Shown: positions 35,899-47,771, counted from the first letter of the stretch. The stretch: 64,000 nt of DNA from Leucobacter chromiiresistens (GCF_900102345.1 NZ_FNKB01000001.1:62001-126000); one strand, 5' to 3'. The notes: generated by a model from the letters alone, not told the origin. Numbers and translations are program-made.

Positions 35899-36845
35899 CC
35901 CTCCGTCGACCGGCGGCGGGAGGGGAGCGCGGCGACGACCACCGCGAGCAGTGCGACCGCCGATCCGGCGATCATGCCCTGCGTCAGCCCGCCCGCGAGC
36001 GGAGCGCCCGCTTCGAAGGCGACCGAGGCGATCAGCTGACCGGCGACGTTCGACATGCTGAGCAGCAGCACGCCTGCCGTGCGCACAAGCATCGCGGCGA
36101 CGGCGATGAAGAGCGTGCCGATCACTCCGCCGATATAGAAGTACGGCGCCGTCGGCCACGCGGTCGGCCAGCCGTCGACGGCGACGGAGATCACCGCCAT
36201 CACTGCGAGGATCGCCGTGCCGACGACGAAGTTCACGAACGTCGAGGTGACCGCGCTCTGCGCCGCGGCCCGCACGAGGCCGTTCACCATGGACTGCGCG
36301 GAGACCCCGACGCCGATGATCACGGGGAACACCATGAGCCAGGCGCCGTGCACGCCCCCGAATCCGACCGAGAGCGCCACGGCGACGATCGCGAGCGCGG
36401 TTCCGATCACGCGCATCGGGGTGGGGTCGATGCGTCCGCCCGGGCCGAGACCCGCGCGATCGAGCAGCAGTCCGCCGAGCACCTGGCCCGCGACGATGCC
36501 GACGGTGAACAGCGCGAGCCCCATGATCGGCGTGACGAGGCCCTGGGCGAGCACGAAGAAGGCGCCCCCCGCGCCGCCGAACAGCGTCCACACGGGCAGC
36601 GAGCGGGATCGCACCTCGTCGCGCAGGCGGACGAGCCCGGTACGACCCCTCCGCGTGATGAGCACCGCGATGCACATGACGATGAGCCCCGACCCGAAGG
36701 AGACGGCGGCCGTGACGTATCCGTTGCCGAGTTCCTGGCTCAGCCCTCCGTTGATGCGGGACTGCACGGCGACCAGCACGCCGGCGAGCCCCGAACCGAT
36801 GAGGGCGGCCCAGACGGGAATCGAGGAATTCGGCACTCCTCCCAC
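35895..36845 (-). CDS. DMT-superfamily transporter (YdcZ/DUF606 type)
   Basis: Up to 316 residues with about ten hydrophobic segments in two similar halves, each opening with a small-residue helix (ALIGSGLAGVLVAVQSRINGGLSQELG near 14; SVGFGGVHGAWLMVFPVIIGVGVSAQSMVNGLV near 160). This two-repeat pattern is that of fused YdcZ (DUF606) membrane proteins related to drug/metabolite exporters. The GTG at 36845 is a plausible start, but the site upstream is weak, so a slightly later start is possible. Transported molecule unknown. Confidence 0.8.
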   Translation of the reverse strand: MGGVPNSSIPVWAALIGSGLAGVLVAVQSRINGGLSQELGNGYVTAAVSFGSGLIVMCIAVLITRRGRTGLVRLRDEVRSRSLPVWTLFGGAGGAFFVLAQGLVTPIMGLALFTVGIVAGQVLGGLLLDRAGLGPGGRIDPTPMRVIGTALAIVAVALSVGFGGVHGAWLMVFPVIIGVGVSAQSMVNGLVRAAAQSAVTSTFVNFVVGTAILAVMAVISVAVDGWPTAWPTAPYFYIGGVIGTLFIAVAAMLVRTAGVLLLSMSNVAGQLIASVAFEAGAPLAGGLTQGMIAGSAVALLAVVVAALPSRRRSTEG

Positions 36846-37136
36846 CTTACTCCGACTGCGGTCAGGCCTCTGACGCAGTTGCCCGAGCGCCGACTCCTCC
36901 GCCGATTCCCCGCCGAAACGCCCAGCCCCTGTCGGGATCGCGTCCGCCCGACAAGGGTTCGGTGAACGAGCGGGGGTTCGGCGGGAAGGCGCCGCGAGCG
37001 GAGCGAGTGGAGCCGCCTGTCGGACTCGCCCGCCGCGCTCGGAGCAACGCGCCAGCGTTGCGCGCGGCGAGCCGATGGAGCCTGCGACATCGGAGTCGGT
37101 TCGCAGGCCGAACAGCGGCGCCGCGAGCGGAGCGAG
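36846..37136. other. 291-bp intergenic region with tRNA-3' repeat and hairpins
   Basis: Holds the distal copy of the 41-bp direct repeat, hairpin CAACGC-N4-GCGTTG (37044-37059), and hairpin GCCTGCGA-N13-TCGCAGGC (37080-37108), which could end tRNA-Thr transcription. No gene is supported. Confidence 0.6.
36988..37028. repeat. 41-bp direct repeat, distal copy of tRNA-Thr 3' end
   Basis: Identical over all 41 bases to 37117-37157. Contains the last 17 bases of tRNA-Thr before the discriminator, plus TCCA and 20 bases of downstream flank. The two copies start 129 bp apart and have the same orientation. Confidence 0.9.
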
Positions 37137-37157
37137 TGGAGCCGCCTGTCGGACTCG
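37117..37157. repeat. 41-bp direct repeat, copy inside tRNA-Thr
   Basis: The resident copy, covering the 3' half of the T-arm, acceptor strand and CCA of tRNA-Thr and 20 bp beyond it. Confidence 0.9.
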
Positions 37158-37212
37158 AACCGACCACCTGCGCTTTACAAGGGCGCTGCTCTACCAGATG
37201 AGCTAAGGCGGC
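37137..37212 (-). tRNA. tRNA-Thr (anticodon UGU)
   Basis: 76 nt on the minus strand with CCA encoded (TCCA at 37140-37137). Acceptor stem GCCGCCT/AGGCGGC is perfect; D-arm GCTCATCTGGTAGAGC; anticodon loop CTTGTAA gives UGU for threonine; T-arm loop TTCGAGT type. Pair 31-39 of the anticodon stem reads C-A, a mismatch. The 3' end is duplicated 129 bp downstream. Confidence 0.95.
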
Positions 37213-37249
37213 GTGGGGGCGGACGATCGCTCGACCGCCCCGTTCAATC

Positions 37250-38209
37250 TTACTCGGAGTCGGCCGGAGCCTCGGCCGATGCGTTCTGCTGCTCGAGTTC
37301 GCTCTTGACCTTCAGCAGGTACGACTCGAGGTCGCCGTCGCGGCTCTGGCTCCACTGCTGACCGTTCACGATGACGGTCGGCGTGCTCACGAGGCGCTGC
37401 GGCTCGTCGGCGTCCTGCAGCGTCACGCCGTCGGCGCCGAGCAGCTGCGCTCCCTTGGCGAGACCCTGGATGCCCACTTCGCTGACCTGCTTGTAGTTCG
37501 CGGAGATGAAGCTGCCGAAGGTGCGATCCTTCACGCACTGGCGCAGTTCGGTGTCGGCCTCCGCGCCCGCGGCCTCGGCCTGCTCGATGAGCTGTTCGTC
37601 GGTGAGGCCGGTGGTGCTCTCGGCGGGCTGCACCTCGGCGCTGAGCAGCGCGTTGTTCAGCTTGAACGCGTAGCCGGGCTGCTGGTCGACGACGCAGGCG
37701 AAGAGGTTCGCGGCGCGCGTCGAGTACTTCGAGCCGAGTGAGGCGTTGTCGAGGAAGTTGAGGGGGTAGATCGTCATCTCGACGTCGCCCGCGCCCACGT
37801 AGTTCTCGAGCATGGTGCCGTACTGCTGCTCGAACTGGCCGCAGTAGGGGCACATGTAGTCGGCGTACACGGTGACCTCGACGGGGAGCTCGTCGAAGTT
37901 CTGCTCGGGCGCGACGCGCTCCTCGCCTGCGGGCAGCGCCGGGCCGGTGACGACCTTGAGGTCCTTGCCGAAGACTGCGCCGCCCGACGCCATGTTCTCG
38001 GGGCCGGGGCCGGCGGGCTTGATCGACTGCGTCAGCACGAGGGCGACGATCGCGAGTACCGCGATCACGCCGACGGCGATGCCGCCCTGCAGGAAGAGGC
38101 GATTGCGCTTCTCCCGCTTCTTCTCCTGCTCCCGCGCTGCGGCGGCCTCGGCGCGCGCCTGGGCGCGCCGCTCGTTCTTCGTGGGACGGGGGTTCGTCTC
38201 GTGTGCCAT
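37250..38209 (-). CDS. DsbA-like thiol-disulfide oxidoreductase, membrane anchored
   Basis: 319 residues. A highly charged cytoplasmic N-terminus (Ala/Arg/Glu/Lys, about 10-38), one membrane segment (about 41-61), then an extracytoplasmic thioredoxin-fold domain with YADYMCPYCGQFEQQYG near 115 (active site CPYC) and STPTVIVNGQQW near 285 carrying the cis-Pro. This is the DSBA/Thioredoxin_4 type common next to secA in Microbacteriaceae-like genomes. It should introduce or reshuffle disulfides in secreted proteins; a matching VKOR is not in the window. The ATG at 38209 was chosen over an upstream start because the family has a short basic tail. Confidence 0.87.
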   Translation of the reverse strand: MAHETNPRPTKNERRAQARAEAAAAREQEKKREKRNRLFLQGGIAVGVIAVLAIVALVLTQSIKPAGPGPENMASGGAVFGKDLKVVTGPALPAGEERVAPEQNFDELPVEVTVYADYMCPYCGQFEQQYGTMLENYVGAGDVEMTIYPLNFLDNASLGSKYSTRAANLFACVVDQQPGYAFKLNNALLSAEVQPAESTTGLTDEQLIEQAEAAGAEADTELRQCVKDRTFGSFISANYKQVSEVGIQGLAKGAQLLGADGVTLQDADEPQRLVSTPTVIVNGQQWSQSRDGDLESYLLKVKSELEQQNASAEAPADSE

Positions 38210-38270
38210 GGGTGTTCTCTCAGTCGGTCCGGCGGAGCGGATCACGGATCAGATCGGGGGCGCGAGCGCC

Positions 38271-41006
<2,736 letters not shown>

Positions 41007-41203
41007 GTTGTCTCTCCTGTACGTTCCGCGCGGTGTGGTTGCCCATGGTTCGGGGTCACCGCCGTTGCCACAATGTGACAACTCCTCAGCTTAGCAACGG
41101 CATGCTCCTCCCCGGCTGAGGAGATGCCAATATGGAGGCGGGATTCGTTTCCGCCCTTCGGAGCGCGAGTGCCCGCGTCGCGCATCTCGGAAGGAAGGAC
41201 GCC

Positions 41204-41944
41204 ATGCCGCCTGCAGCGGGTGAGGTACTGGTGGTGCTCCCCACGTACAACGAGCGGGCATCGCTGGCAGCGGTGGTGGCGGGCATCCGCGCGCACGTGC
41301 CGAGCGCCCGCATCCTCATCGTCGACGACGGCAGCCCCGACGGCACGGGCGACGCGGCGGACGAGCTGGCCGCCGAGGACGCGCACGTCGCCGTGCATCA
41401 TCGCAGCGGCAAGCTGGGGCTCGGATCGGCGTATGTGCACGGGTTCGGCGCCGCCGAGCGGGGCGGGTACCGGTTCGTCGTCGCGATGGACTCCGACGGA
41501 TCGCATCGGCCCGAGGATCTGCCGGCGCTCATGGCCGCCGCGCGTTCCGGCGCGGGCCTCGCGATCGGCACGCGGTGGATCGCGGGCGGGCGGATCGTCA
41601 ACTGGCCGCTCATCCGCCGATGGATCTCGCGGGGCGGCACCGGGTTCGCGCGCGCGGTGCTCGGGTCGCAGTTGCACGATCTGACGAGCGGGTTCCGCGT
41701 GATCGAGCTCGACTGGCTGCGCCGCATCGATCTCGACGCGCTCGATTCGCAGGGGTACGGCTTCCAGGTGGAGACCGCCTGGCGGCTGGAGCAGCTCGGC
41801 TGCCCGATCGCGGAGGTGCCGATCACCTTCGTGGAGCGCGCCGACGGCCGGTCGAAGATGACGCTCGGCATCGTGCTCGAGGCGTTCGGCAATGTCGTGC
41901 GGTGGGGCTGGCGGGCGAGGCGGCAGCGCAGCACGGCCCGCTGA
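41204..41944 (+). CDS. Family 2 glycosyltransferase, polyprenol-phosphate mannose synthase-like
   Basis: 246 residues. EVLVVLPTYNERASLAAVVAGI near 7, ILIVDDGSPDGTGD (nucleotide-sugar Asp), FVVAMDSDGSHRPEDLP (DxD-type metal site), and GTRWIAGGRIVNWPLIRRWISRGGTGFARAVLG are typical of DPM1-like enzymes. It should transfer mannose from GDP-mannose to polyprenyl phosphate at the inner face of the membrane, for protein or cell-wall mannosylation. ATG at 41204 follows AAGGA. No C-terminal membrane domain is present. Transcribed away from secA. Confidence 0.87.
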   Translation: MPPAAGEVLVVLPTYNERASLAAVVAGIRAHVPSARILIVDDGSPDGTGDAADELAAEDAHVAVHHRSGKLGLGSAYVHGFGAAERGGYRFVVAMDSDGSHRPEDLPALMAAARSGAGLAIGTRWIAGGRIVNWPLIRRWISRGGTGFARAVLGSQLHDLTSGFRVIELDWLRRIDLDALDSQGYGFQVETAWRLEQLGCPIAEVPITFVERADGRSKMTLGIVLEAFGNVVRWGWRARRQRSTAR

Positions 41945-41950
41945 ACGCGA

Positions 41951-41983
41951 CGGAGCGGGGTCGCCGTCGGCGACCCCGCTCCG
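41951..41983. terminator. Strong bidirectional terminator
   Basis: Perfect 15-bp stem with a 3-nt loop (CGGAGCGGGGTCGCC, 41951-41965, with 41969-41983) between the convergent glycosyltransferase and hpf genes. Confidence 0.88.
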
Positions 41984-42033
41984 AATGCCCTCCGGCGGTG
42001 CGGTGATGCGGTGGTGCGGCGGCTCGGCCGGCG

Positions 42034-42663
42034 CTAGGCGGTCTCAGAGAGTGAGATCACGCCGTAGTTCCAGCCTTTGCGGCGGTACACCACGCTCGGG
42101 CTCCCGCCCTCCTCTTCGATGAAGAGGAAGAAGTCGTGGCCGACGAGCTCCATGCGGTCGACGGCGTCTTCGACGGCCATGCGCTCGGCGGGGAACTCCT
42201 TCGTGCGGATGACGACCGGCGAGTAGTCCTGCTCCTCCGAGTTCACCACCGGCACCTCGCCGGTGGCGACGGCCTCGAGCACTTCGAGGGGGGCGGGGGT
42301 GACGTCGATCATCTCGAAATCGTTCGCGGCGGCGTCCGCCAGCGAGGTGCGTCCGCGGCCTCGGCGATCCTGTCGCTTGTCCTTCATGCGACGGATGCGT
42401 TCGAGCACGCGCCCGTAGGCGATGTCGAACGCCGAGTACTTGTCTCCTCCGGCTGATTCAGCGCGGATCACGGGGCCCGGCCCGATGAGGGTGATCTCGA
42501 CGTGATCACCGTGCTGGGGGCTCCGGTCGCTCTGCCGAGAGACTCTCACTTCGAACGCCTGCGCGCGGGGCAGCAGCCCCTCCACTTTGTCCGTCTTCGC
42601 TTCGACGTAGCTCTCGAAGCGATCGGTGATTCCGACGTTCTTGCCGCGGATGTTCACGTCCAT
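42034..42663 (-). CDS. hpf: Long-form ribosome hibernation-promoting factor
   Basis: 209 residues; ATG at 42663 follows GGAGGTCACC. The N-terminal S30AE domain (MDVNIRGKNVGITDRFESYVEAKTDK-type sequence, to about 105) and C-terminal dimerisation domain (about 150-208, VVIRTKEFPAERMAVEDAVDRMELVGHDFFLF) are both present, so it is the long form that makes 100S ribosomes in stationary phase. Gene order secA-hpf-comF-lpqB is conserved in Actinobacteria. Confidence 0.95.
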   Translation of the reverse strand: MDVNIRGKNVGITDRFESYVEAKTDKVEGLLPRAQAFEVRVSRQSDRSPQHGDHVEITLIGPGPVIRAESAGGDKYSAFDIAYGRVLERIRRMKDKRQDRRGRGRTSLADAAANDFEMIDVTPAPLEVLEAVATGEVPVVNSEEQDYSPVVIRTKEFPAERMAVEDAVDRMELVGHDFFLFIEEEGGSPSVVYRRKGWNYGVISLSETA

Positions 42664-42774
42664 GGTGACCTCCCTGAGTACTCGGGCGGGTGTGCCATCT
42701 GGCGCACCGTTACGCCTTTCTCGAACTCTACTCCACTCGCGCGACGCGTTTCCACCTCGGCAGAACTTCATCCG

Positions 42775-43560
42775 CTACTTCGCAGGTAGGCCCGCGGCAT
42801 CGCGCCGTTCGGCCGTGCAGAGCGCGACGATCACCGCGACGCTCGCGCCCGCGCGCTCCAGCGCGTCTCGTGCCGCGCGCACGCTGGCGCCCGTCGTGAT
42901 GATGTCGTCGACGAGCACGACGCGCCGGCCGTGGATGACCCGGCGGGCAGCGCGGCGGACGGCGATCCGCCGCGCATTGCGCTCCCGTTGCGCGGCGCGG
43001 AGGCCGACCTGGCCGACCCGGCCCCGGGTAGTGCGCAGCGCGCGGACGCGCAGTGCGGGTGCGCGCTGACGGCGGAGGGCCGAGGCGATGAGCAGGTCGA
43101 GGTGCCGGTACCCGCGCTCGCGCACCCCGCGGGGGCGGGAGGGCATCGCTACGACGAGCGGCGCTCCCGGCTCCCCTGGCGCGCCGGCCGGCGCCGAGGG
43201 CGCGGCGAGGCGGATGGCGCGCAGGAGCGGAGCGCGCAGCGCCTCTCCGAGCATGCGGCGGAAGCTCTCGCGGCCCCCGTGCTTGAACGCGACGAGCACG
43301 GCGCGAAGCGGCCCCTCGTACCGGCCGCGCACGATGCAGGGCAACCCGTCGAGCTCGCGCGCGAGCATCTCGGGAGGCTCCCCGATGCGCGCCCGGCACG
43401 ATCGGCAGCACTCCCTGTCGGCCGCGCCGCAGCCGACGCACGCCGTCGGCCACACGAGGGCGGCGAGATCGAGCGCGAGCTCGCGAAGCCGGAGCGAGGG
43501 CCGCAGCGGGGTCGGCGACAGGGGAGACGACGGAGGCGGTGGCGGGGTGCGAGCGGTCAT
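42775..43560 (-). CDS. ComF-family phosphoribosyltransferase-like protein
   Basis: 261 residues. A zinc-ribbon-like N-terminus (CVGCGAADRECCRSC near 43), GRYEGPLRAVLVAFKHGG near 80, a repeat of PRERG-type segment VRERGYRHLDLL, and the PRPP-binding loop VVLVDDIITTGAS near 214. ComF proteins assist DNA uptake and recombination in competent bacteria; in Actinobacteria the exact role is open. A Pro-rich N-terminus (TPPPPPSSP) is unusual. It lies 142 bp downstream of lpqB. Confidence 0.87.
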   Translation of the reverse strand: MTARTPPPPPSSPLSPTPLRPSLRLRELALDLAALVWPTACVGCGAADRECCRSCRARIGEPPEMLARELDGLPCIVRGRYEGPLRAVLVAFKHGGRESFRRMLGEALRAPLLRAIRLAAPSAPAGAPGEPGAPLVVAMPSRPRGVRERGYRHLDLLIASALRRQRAPALRVRALRTTRGRVGQVGLRAAQRERNARRIAVRRAARRVIHGRRVVLVDDIITTGASVRAARDALERAGASVAVIVALCTAERRDAAGLPAK

Positions 43561-43702
43561 GCCTCCAGCATCGCGGGCCGCGCCGCCCGATCCAGCCGTT
43601 GCGCGGAGGCGGTGGACAACTGCGGCGGTGAGCGGCGGCGGCAGACCTGTGCGCGGTGATCCGGGCGCCGCCGGCGACTCGGAGGCCGCCGGAGCGCAGC
43701 AC

Positions 43703-45382
43703 TCAGCCGTGCTTGGCGAGCAGCTCGATGCCCGTCAGCGCCCGCTGCCACCCGCTCCCCTGCGAGGCGTAGAGATCGCCCTTCGCGCTCAGCACGCGCA
43801 GCTGCGAGCGCGCCGAGCCGCCCGCGACCTGCGCACCGCCCTGCACGCCGCCCTGCTCGACCGGGATCAGGCCGACGCCCCCGATGGTCACCCGACTGGT
43901 CGCATCGACCTTCGAGAGCGCGGCGAAGCGCGTCTGCCCCACCCAGTCCAGGTCGACGGGGGCCCCGCTCGTCCAGAGCTGCACGTCGGCCTCGTCAGTG
44001 GTGCGCACCGGGGCTCCCTCGGCGTCGCGCTCGACGCCTGCGACGAGCACCTGACTCCCCTGCTCGTCGCTCACGAGCGCCGCCACCCGCATCCCGTCGG
44101 GCGAGAGTCGCATCGCGACCGGGGTGCGCCCGGCGAGCCAGGGGGCCGGCACATCCGTCGCCGTGCCGTCGCGCGTCGTCGCCCGCAGCGTCTGCGGAGA
44201 CGACGCCTGCACCGTCCAGACGTAGTCGAAGACGTCGAACATCGGCGCGAGCAGACCGGCGCGCGGGTCGATCGGCACGACGCCGAGGGCATCCACCCGG
44301 GTCACGCCCTGGGCGTTGCGGAGCGCCGCCGCCGACGCGTCGGCGTTCAGCGTGATCGCACTCGGCTCGTACTCGCCCAGCGACGTCGCGAACCCGGTCA
44401 TCGCCACGAACTGGCCCGCGACGATCGTGCCGAACTGATCGCCGACGAGCAGGGCGGGATCGGTGACGTCGTTGAGCAGACGCGGCACGCCCGCATCGCT
44501 CCGCTCCTCGGAGCGGATCTCCGTGCCCTCCGCCGACAGGTCGTAGCCGTTGACGCTCTGCACCGTCTGCAGGCTCAGCCGCAGCTGCTGCCGCACCTCC
44601 GCCATCGCCGTCGGGCTCGCCTCCAGCAGATTGCCCGAGAGATCGATCTGCGCTCGGCCGTTCTCGATCGGCACGGAGCCCGTGACGAGCGTCGTGCCCG
44701 TCGGGAAGCCGCTGTGCAGCACGCCCGACATGCGCTCGCCCGGCCCTCCGAGCAGTGCGCTGACGATCTCGGTCGGCAGCGCCGCCCGCGTCATGAACCA
44801 GCGGGTCTCGGGCACCATGATCTCGCCCGGGCCGACGAAGTACAGCTGATGCGGGGCCCAGATGGTGGTGAACGTCGTGGTGTCGAGAATGATGCCGTTC
44901 GGCGCCGATGCGATGCGCCACTCGCCTCCGATGCGCTCCAGCTCGAAGCGCAGCTCGGTGTTCGCCCCGGGCTCGACCGGAAGCATGAAGCCCTCGGCGT
45001 CGACCTTGGCCTGAGCCGAGATCTCGAGGGTGCCCGATCCGTCGTCGTTCGCGGTGTACGGCCGGCTGCCGTCGTCGACGAGCACGTTGGACGACGGGTC
45101 CCACTGCTTCGCGTAGTCGGGCGCGAGGAACTCGCGGGCGGTGGCGTAGTCGTCGGCGCTCGAGACGGCCGCAAGCACGAAGCCGCGCACGACGTCCTCC
45201 TGCGACGAGCCGGCCGCTGGGCCCGCCGCGTTGAACTGCACGGGCTGCTCGGCCTGCTGCAGATCCTCGGCCCCGGCCCGCACCGGCCCCGAACTCGGAA
45301 TCGCGTTGCACGCCGTGAGCATGAGCGACGCGGCGGCGAGGATGACCGCCGCCGCCCGCGCGCGGCTCCGGAAACGCTTCAT
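43703..45382 (-). CDS. lpqB: Lipoprotein LpqB, accessory of the MtrAB system
   Basis: 559 residues. Lipoprotein signal with lipobox LMLTAC (Cys25), a GerMN-like domain in the middle (GVLHSGFPTGTTLVTGSVPIENGRAQIDLSGNLLEA near 220) and a C-terminal beta-propeller-like part. LpqB binds the extracellular part of sensor MtrB and modulates MtrA signalling in mycobacteria. AAGGCAGAAG precedes the ATG, which overlaps the mtrB stop by 4 bases, so it is part of the mtrA-mtrB-lpqB operon. Confidence 0.93.
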   Translation of the reverse strand: MKRFRSRARAAAVILAAASLMLTACNAIPSSGPVRAGAEDLQQAEQPVQFNAAGPAAGSSQEDVVRGFVLAAVSSADDYATAREFLAPDYAKQWDPSSNVLVDDGSRPYTANDDGSGTLEISAQAKVDAEGFMLPVEPGANTELRFELERIGGEWRIASAPNGIILDTTTFTTIWAPHQLYFVGPGEIMVPETRWFMTRAALPTEIVSALLGGPGERMSGVLHSGFPTGTTLVTGSVPIENGRAQIDLSGNLLEASPTAMAEVRQQLRLSLQTVQSVNGYDLSAEGTEIRSEERSDAGVPRLLNDVTDPALLVGDQFGTIVAGQFVAMTGFATSLGEYEPSAITLNADASAAALRNAQGVTRVDALGVVPIDPRAGLLAPMFDVFDYVWTVQASSPQTLRATTRDGTATDVPAPWLAGRTPVAMRLSPDGMRVAALVSDEQGSQVLVAGVERDAEGAPVRTTDEADVQLWTSGAPVDLDWVGQTRFAALSKVDATSRVTIGGVGLIPVEQGGVQGGAQVAGGSARSQLRVLSAKGDLYASQGSGWQRALTGIELLAKHG

Positions 45383-47079
45383 CTTCTGCCTTCCTTCCGA
45401 ATGCGTCGCCCCGGCCGCCGCAACCACCCGCCGGTCACCCGGGGATCGCCCTGGTCGCCGGCGATGTCGTCGGGGATGAGCGGCAGCGGCGACATGAAGT
45501 CGGTGATGCTCTCGCCGCGGGGCAGCGTCAGTCTGAAGTTCGTTCCGACGCCGAGCTGCGACCACGCCTCCAGGATGCCGCCGTGCACCGCCGCATCCTC
45601 CTGAGCGATCGCGAGCCCGAGGCCCGTGCCGCCCAGCGTGCGCTTGCGCGACGGATCGGCGCGCCAGAAGCGGTCGAACACGTGCGCCAGATCCTCCTCG
45701 CGCATCCCGATGCCCCAGTCGCGCACCGACAGCGAGATGGCGCTGGCGTTCGAATCGATCGAGACCAGGATGCTGCGCCCCTCGCCGTGCTCGATGGCGT
45801 TGCCGACCAGGTTCGACACGATGCGGCGGATGCGCCGGGCGTCCACATCGATCGGGGCGTAGCCGCCGAGCGCGCGCACCTCGATGATGCCGCGCGAGAG
45901 CGGCTGCAGCCCCTCCACCACCTCGGTCGCGAGCGAGACGAGGTTCGTCGGCTCCGTCTCGAGCGTGACCCGCCCCGCGTCGTATCGCGAGATCTCGAGC
46001 AGGTCCTCGAGGAGCGACTCGAAGCGGTCGATCTGCGCGCCGAGCACCTCGACGGCGCGCTGCTGGCCCGGTTCGAGTCCCTGCGTGCTGCTCTGGAGCA
46101 CCTGGCTGGCGAGGCGCACCGTGGTCAGCGGGGTGCGCAGCTCGTGCGAGACGTCCGAGACGAAGCGCTGCTGCATCTCCGACAGCTGATCGAGCTCGCC
46201 GATGCGCATCTGCAGGGTCTCCGCCATGTCGTTGAAGCCCTCCGAGAGCACGTCGAAGTGCTCGTCGTTCTGCAGCGGCATGCGCGCATCGCTCTCCCCC
46301 GACGCGAGACGGCGACTCGCCGCCGCCGCCGAACGGATGGGCCGGAAGACGATCCGCGACATGATCCATACGAGCACGCCGATGAAGGCCATCATCGCGG
46401 CCGCCGTGATCAGCAGGGTGCGCTGCACGAACGACAGCGTGTCCTGCGTATCGGCGAGGTTGTAGCCGATGAAGAGATCGTAGGTTCCCGCGCCCGCGGG
46501 GAAGGTGACGCTCGACCCCACGACGATCCCCGGCGACGGCGATCCGTCCTCCTCGATGAACGTGACCGGCTGCCAGTGCTGCGCCGCGCCGCCCTCCTCG
46601 ACGGCGTGCGAGAGCTCGGGGGTGACCGCCTCCGGCAGCAGCGCACTCGTGAACGACGGGGGCGGCGCGTCTGCGAACGGCTCCTGCCCGGCCTGCCTCC
46701 GCAGATAGATCATCTGGCTCGAGGTGGTGTCTCGCACCGTGCGCCGCACCGACGCCGCGAGCGTCGACAGCGCGCCCCGGTCCGACGCCTCGGAGGCGTC
46801 GATCTGCCGCTGCGCGGCGAGGGTGGCGCGCGCGGAGTCCTGCAGCGCCTGCTCCTGCCGCGACGAGTAGAGGTCGCTCGCGACGCTGCCGAGGATGAAG
46901 AGCCCCGCGGTCAGCACGATGAACCCGGTGACGAGACCCGTCACCGTCATGGTGCGCACCATGAGGGAGCGGCGCCAGCGCGCGCGGAACCCGCCCAGCA
47001 CCGGCTCGGAGAACCGCAGCCAGCGCAGGCGCAACCGCCGCAGCGCGGTGATCAAGCGTGAGCGGCGGGCGCGCGTCAT
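45379..47079 (-). CDS. mtrB: Sensor histidine kinase MtrB
   Basis: 566 residues. Two membrane segments (about 42-65 and 232-255) flank an extracellular sensor; HAMP (RPIRSAAAASRRLASGESDARMP), HisKA with phospho-acceptor His near 312 (FVSDVSHELRTPLTTVRLASQVLQ), HATPase_c with NAIEHGEG, DWGIGM and GGTGLGLAI. With MtrA it controls cell-wall hydrolases and division in Actinobacteria. It starts 8 bp after mtrA. No start other than the ATG at 47079 fits the short basic N-terminus better. Confidence 0.94.
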   Translation of the reverse strand: MTRARRSRLITALRRLRLRWLRFSEPVLGGFRARWRRSLMVRTMTVTGLVTGFIVLTAGLFILGSVASDLYSSRQEQALQDSARATLAAQRQIDASEASDRGALSTLAASVRRTVRDTTSSQMIYLRRQAGQEPFADAPPPSFTSALLPEAVTPELSHAVEEGGAAQHWQPVTFIEEDGSPSPGIVVGSSVTFPAGAGTYDLFIGYNLADTQDTLSFVQRTLLITAAAMMAFIGVLVWIMSRIVFRPIRSAAAASRRLASGESDARMPLQNDEHFDVLSEGFNDMAETLQMRIGELDQLSEMQQRFVSDVSHELRTPLTTVRLASQVLQSSTQGLEPGQQRAVEVLGAQIDRFESLLEDLLEISRYDAGRVTLETEPTNLVSLATEVVEGLQPLSRGIIEVRALGGYAPIDVDARRIRRIVSNLVGNAIEHGEGRSILVSIDSNASAISLSVRDWGIGMREEDLAHVFDRFWRADPSRKRTLGGTGLGLAIAQEDAAVHGGILEAWSQLGVGTNFRLTLPRGESITDFMSPLPLIPDDIAGDQGDPRVTGGWLRRPGRRIRKEGRR

Positions 47080-47087
47080 GGCGCCCC

Positions 47088-47771
47088 CTACTCGACGGCG
47101 GTGCCGGCCCGGTACCCGACGCCCCGCACGGTCGTGACGATGGTCGGGTGATCGGGATCCTGCTCGATCTTGGCGCGCAGCCGCTGCACGTGGACGTTCA
47201 CCAGTCGGGTGTCGGCCTTGTACTGGTAGCCCCACACCTTCTCGAGGAGCACCTCGCGGGTGAACACCTGCTGCGGCTTGCGGGCCAGGATCGCGAGCAG
47301 ATCGAACTCGAGCGGCGTCAGCGGGATGGGCTGCGAGCCGCGGCGCACCTCGTGCGCCGACACGTCGATGGTGAGGTCGCCGATGCGCAGCGATTCGGCG
47401 CTCTCCTGCTGCGGCTCGCGCAGACGCGCGCGGATGCGTGCGATGAGCTCAGCCGGATTGAACGGCTTGACGACGTAGTCGTCCGCCCCCGCCTCGAGTC
47501 CGCGCACCACGTCGCGCGTATCGGTGCGGGCGGTCAGCATGATGATGGGGGTGCCCGACTCGGCCCGGATCTTCTCGGCGACCTCGATGCCGTCGAGCCC
47601 CGGCAGCATGACGTCGAGCAGCACGAGATCGGGGCGCATCTCGCGGAAGCGCTCGACCGCATCGGCCCCGTCGGCCGAGTGCTCCGTGACGAACCCCTCG
47701 GCCTGCAGCACCATCCCCAGCATCTCTGCCAGAGCCCTGTCGTCGTCAACCACCAAGATGCGCGCGCTCAT
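47088..47771 (-). CDS. mtrA: Response regulator MtrA
   Basis: 227 residues. Receiver domain with VVDDDRALAEML, Asp53 in LVLLDVMLPGLDG, MLTARTD and YVVKPFNPAEL; OmpR-type winged helix from about 128 (IPLTPLEFDLLAILARKPQQVFTREVLLEKVWGYQYKADTRLVNVH-like core of MtrA). Essential DNA-binding regulator in mycobacteria. Upstream gap of 142 bp to the next gene carries no obvious motif. Confidence 0.95.
   Translation of the reverse strand: MSARILVVDDDRALAEMLGMVLQAEGFVTEHSADGADAVERFREMRPDLVLLDVMLPGLDGIEVAEKIRAESGTPIIMLTARTDTRDVVRGLEAGADDYVVKPFNPAELIARIRARLREPQQESAESLRIGDLTIDVSAHEVRRGSQPIPLTPLEFDLLAILARKPQQVFTREVLLEKVWGYQYKADTRLVNVHVQRLRAKIEQDPDHPTIVTTVRGVGYRAGTAVE

Noticed and set aside
36846-37136. 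Integrase or prophage genes beside the duplicated tRNA-Thr end
   Set aside because: The 291 bp contain no coding sequence of the right kind; only hairpins and the repeat are seen. Hence only an attachment-site-like remnant is reported.
43561-43702. Small gene between comF-like and lpqB
   Set aside because: Short GC-rich frames there lack a start with a ribosome-binding site and any family likeness.
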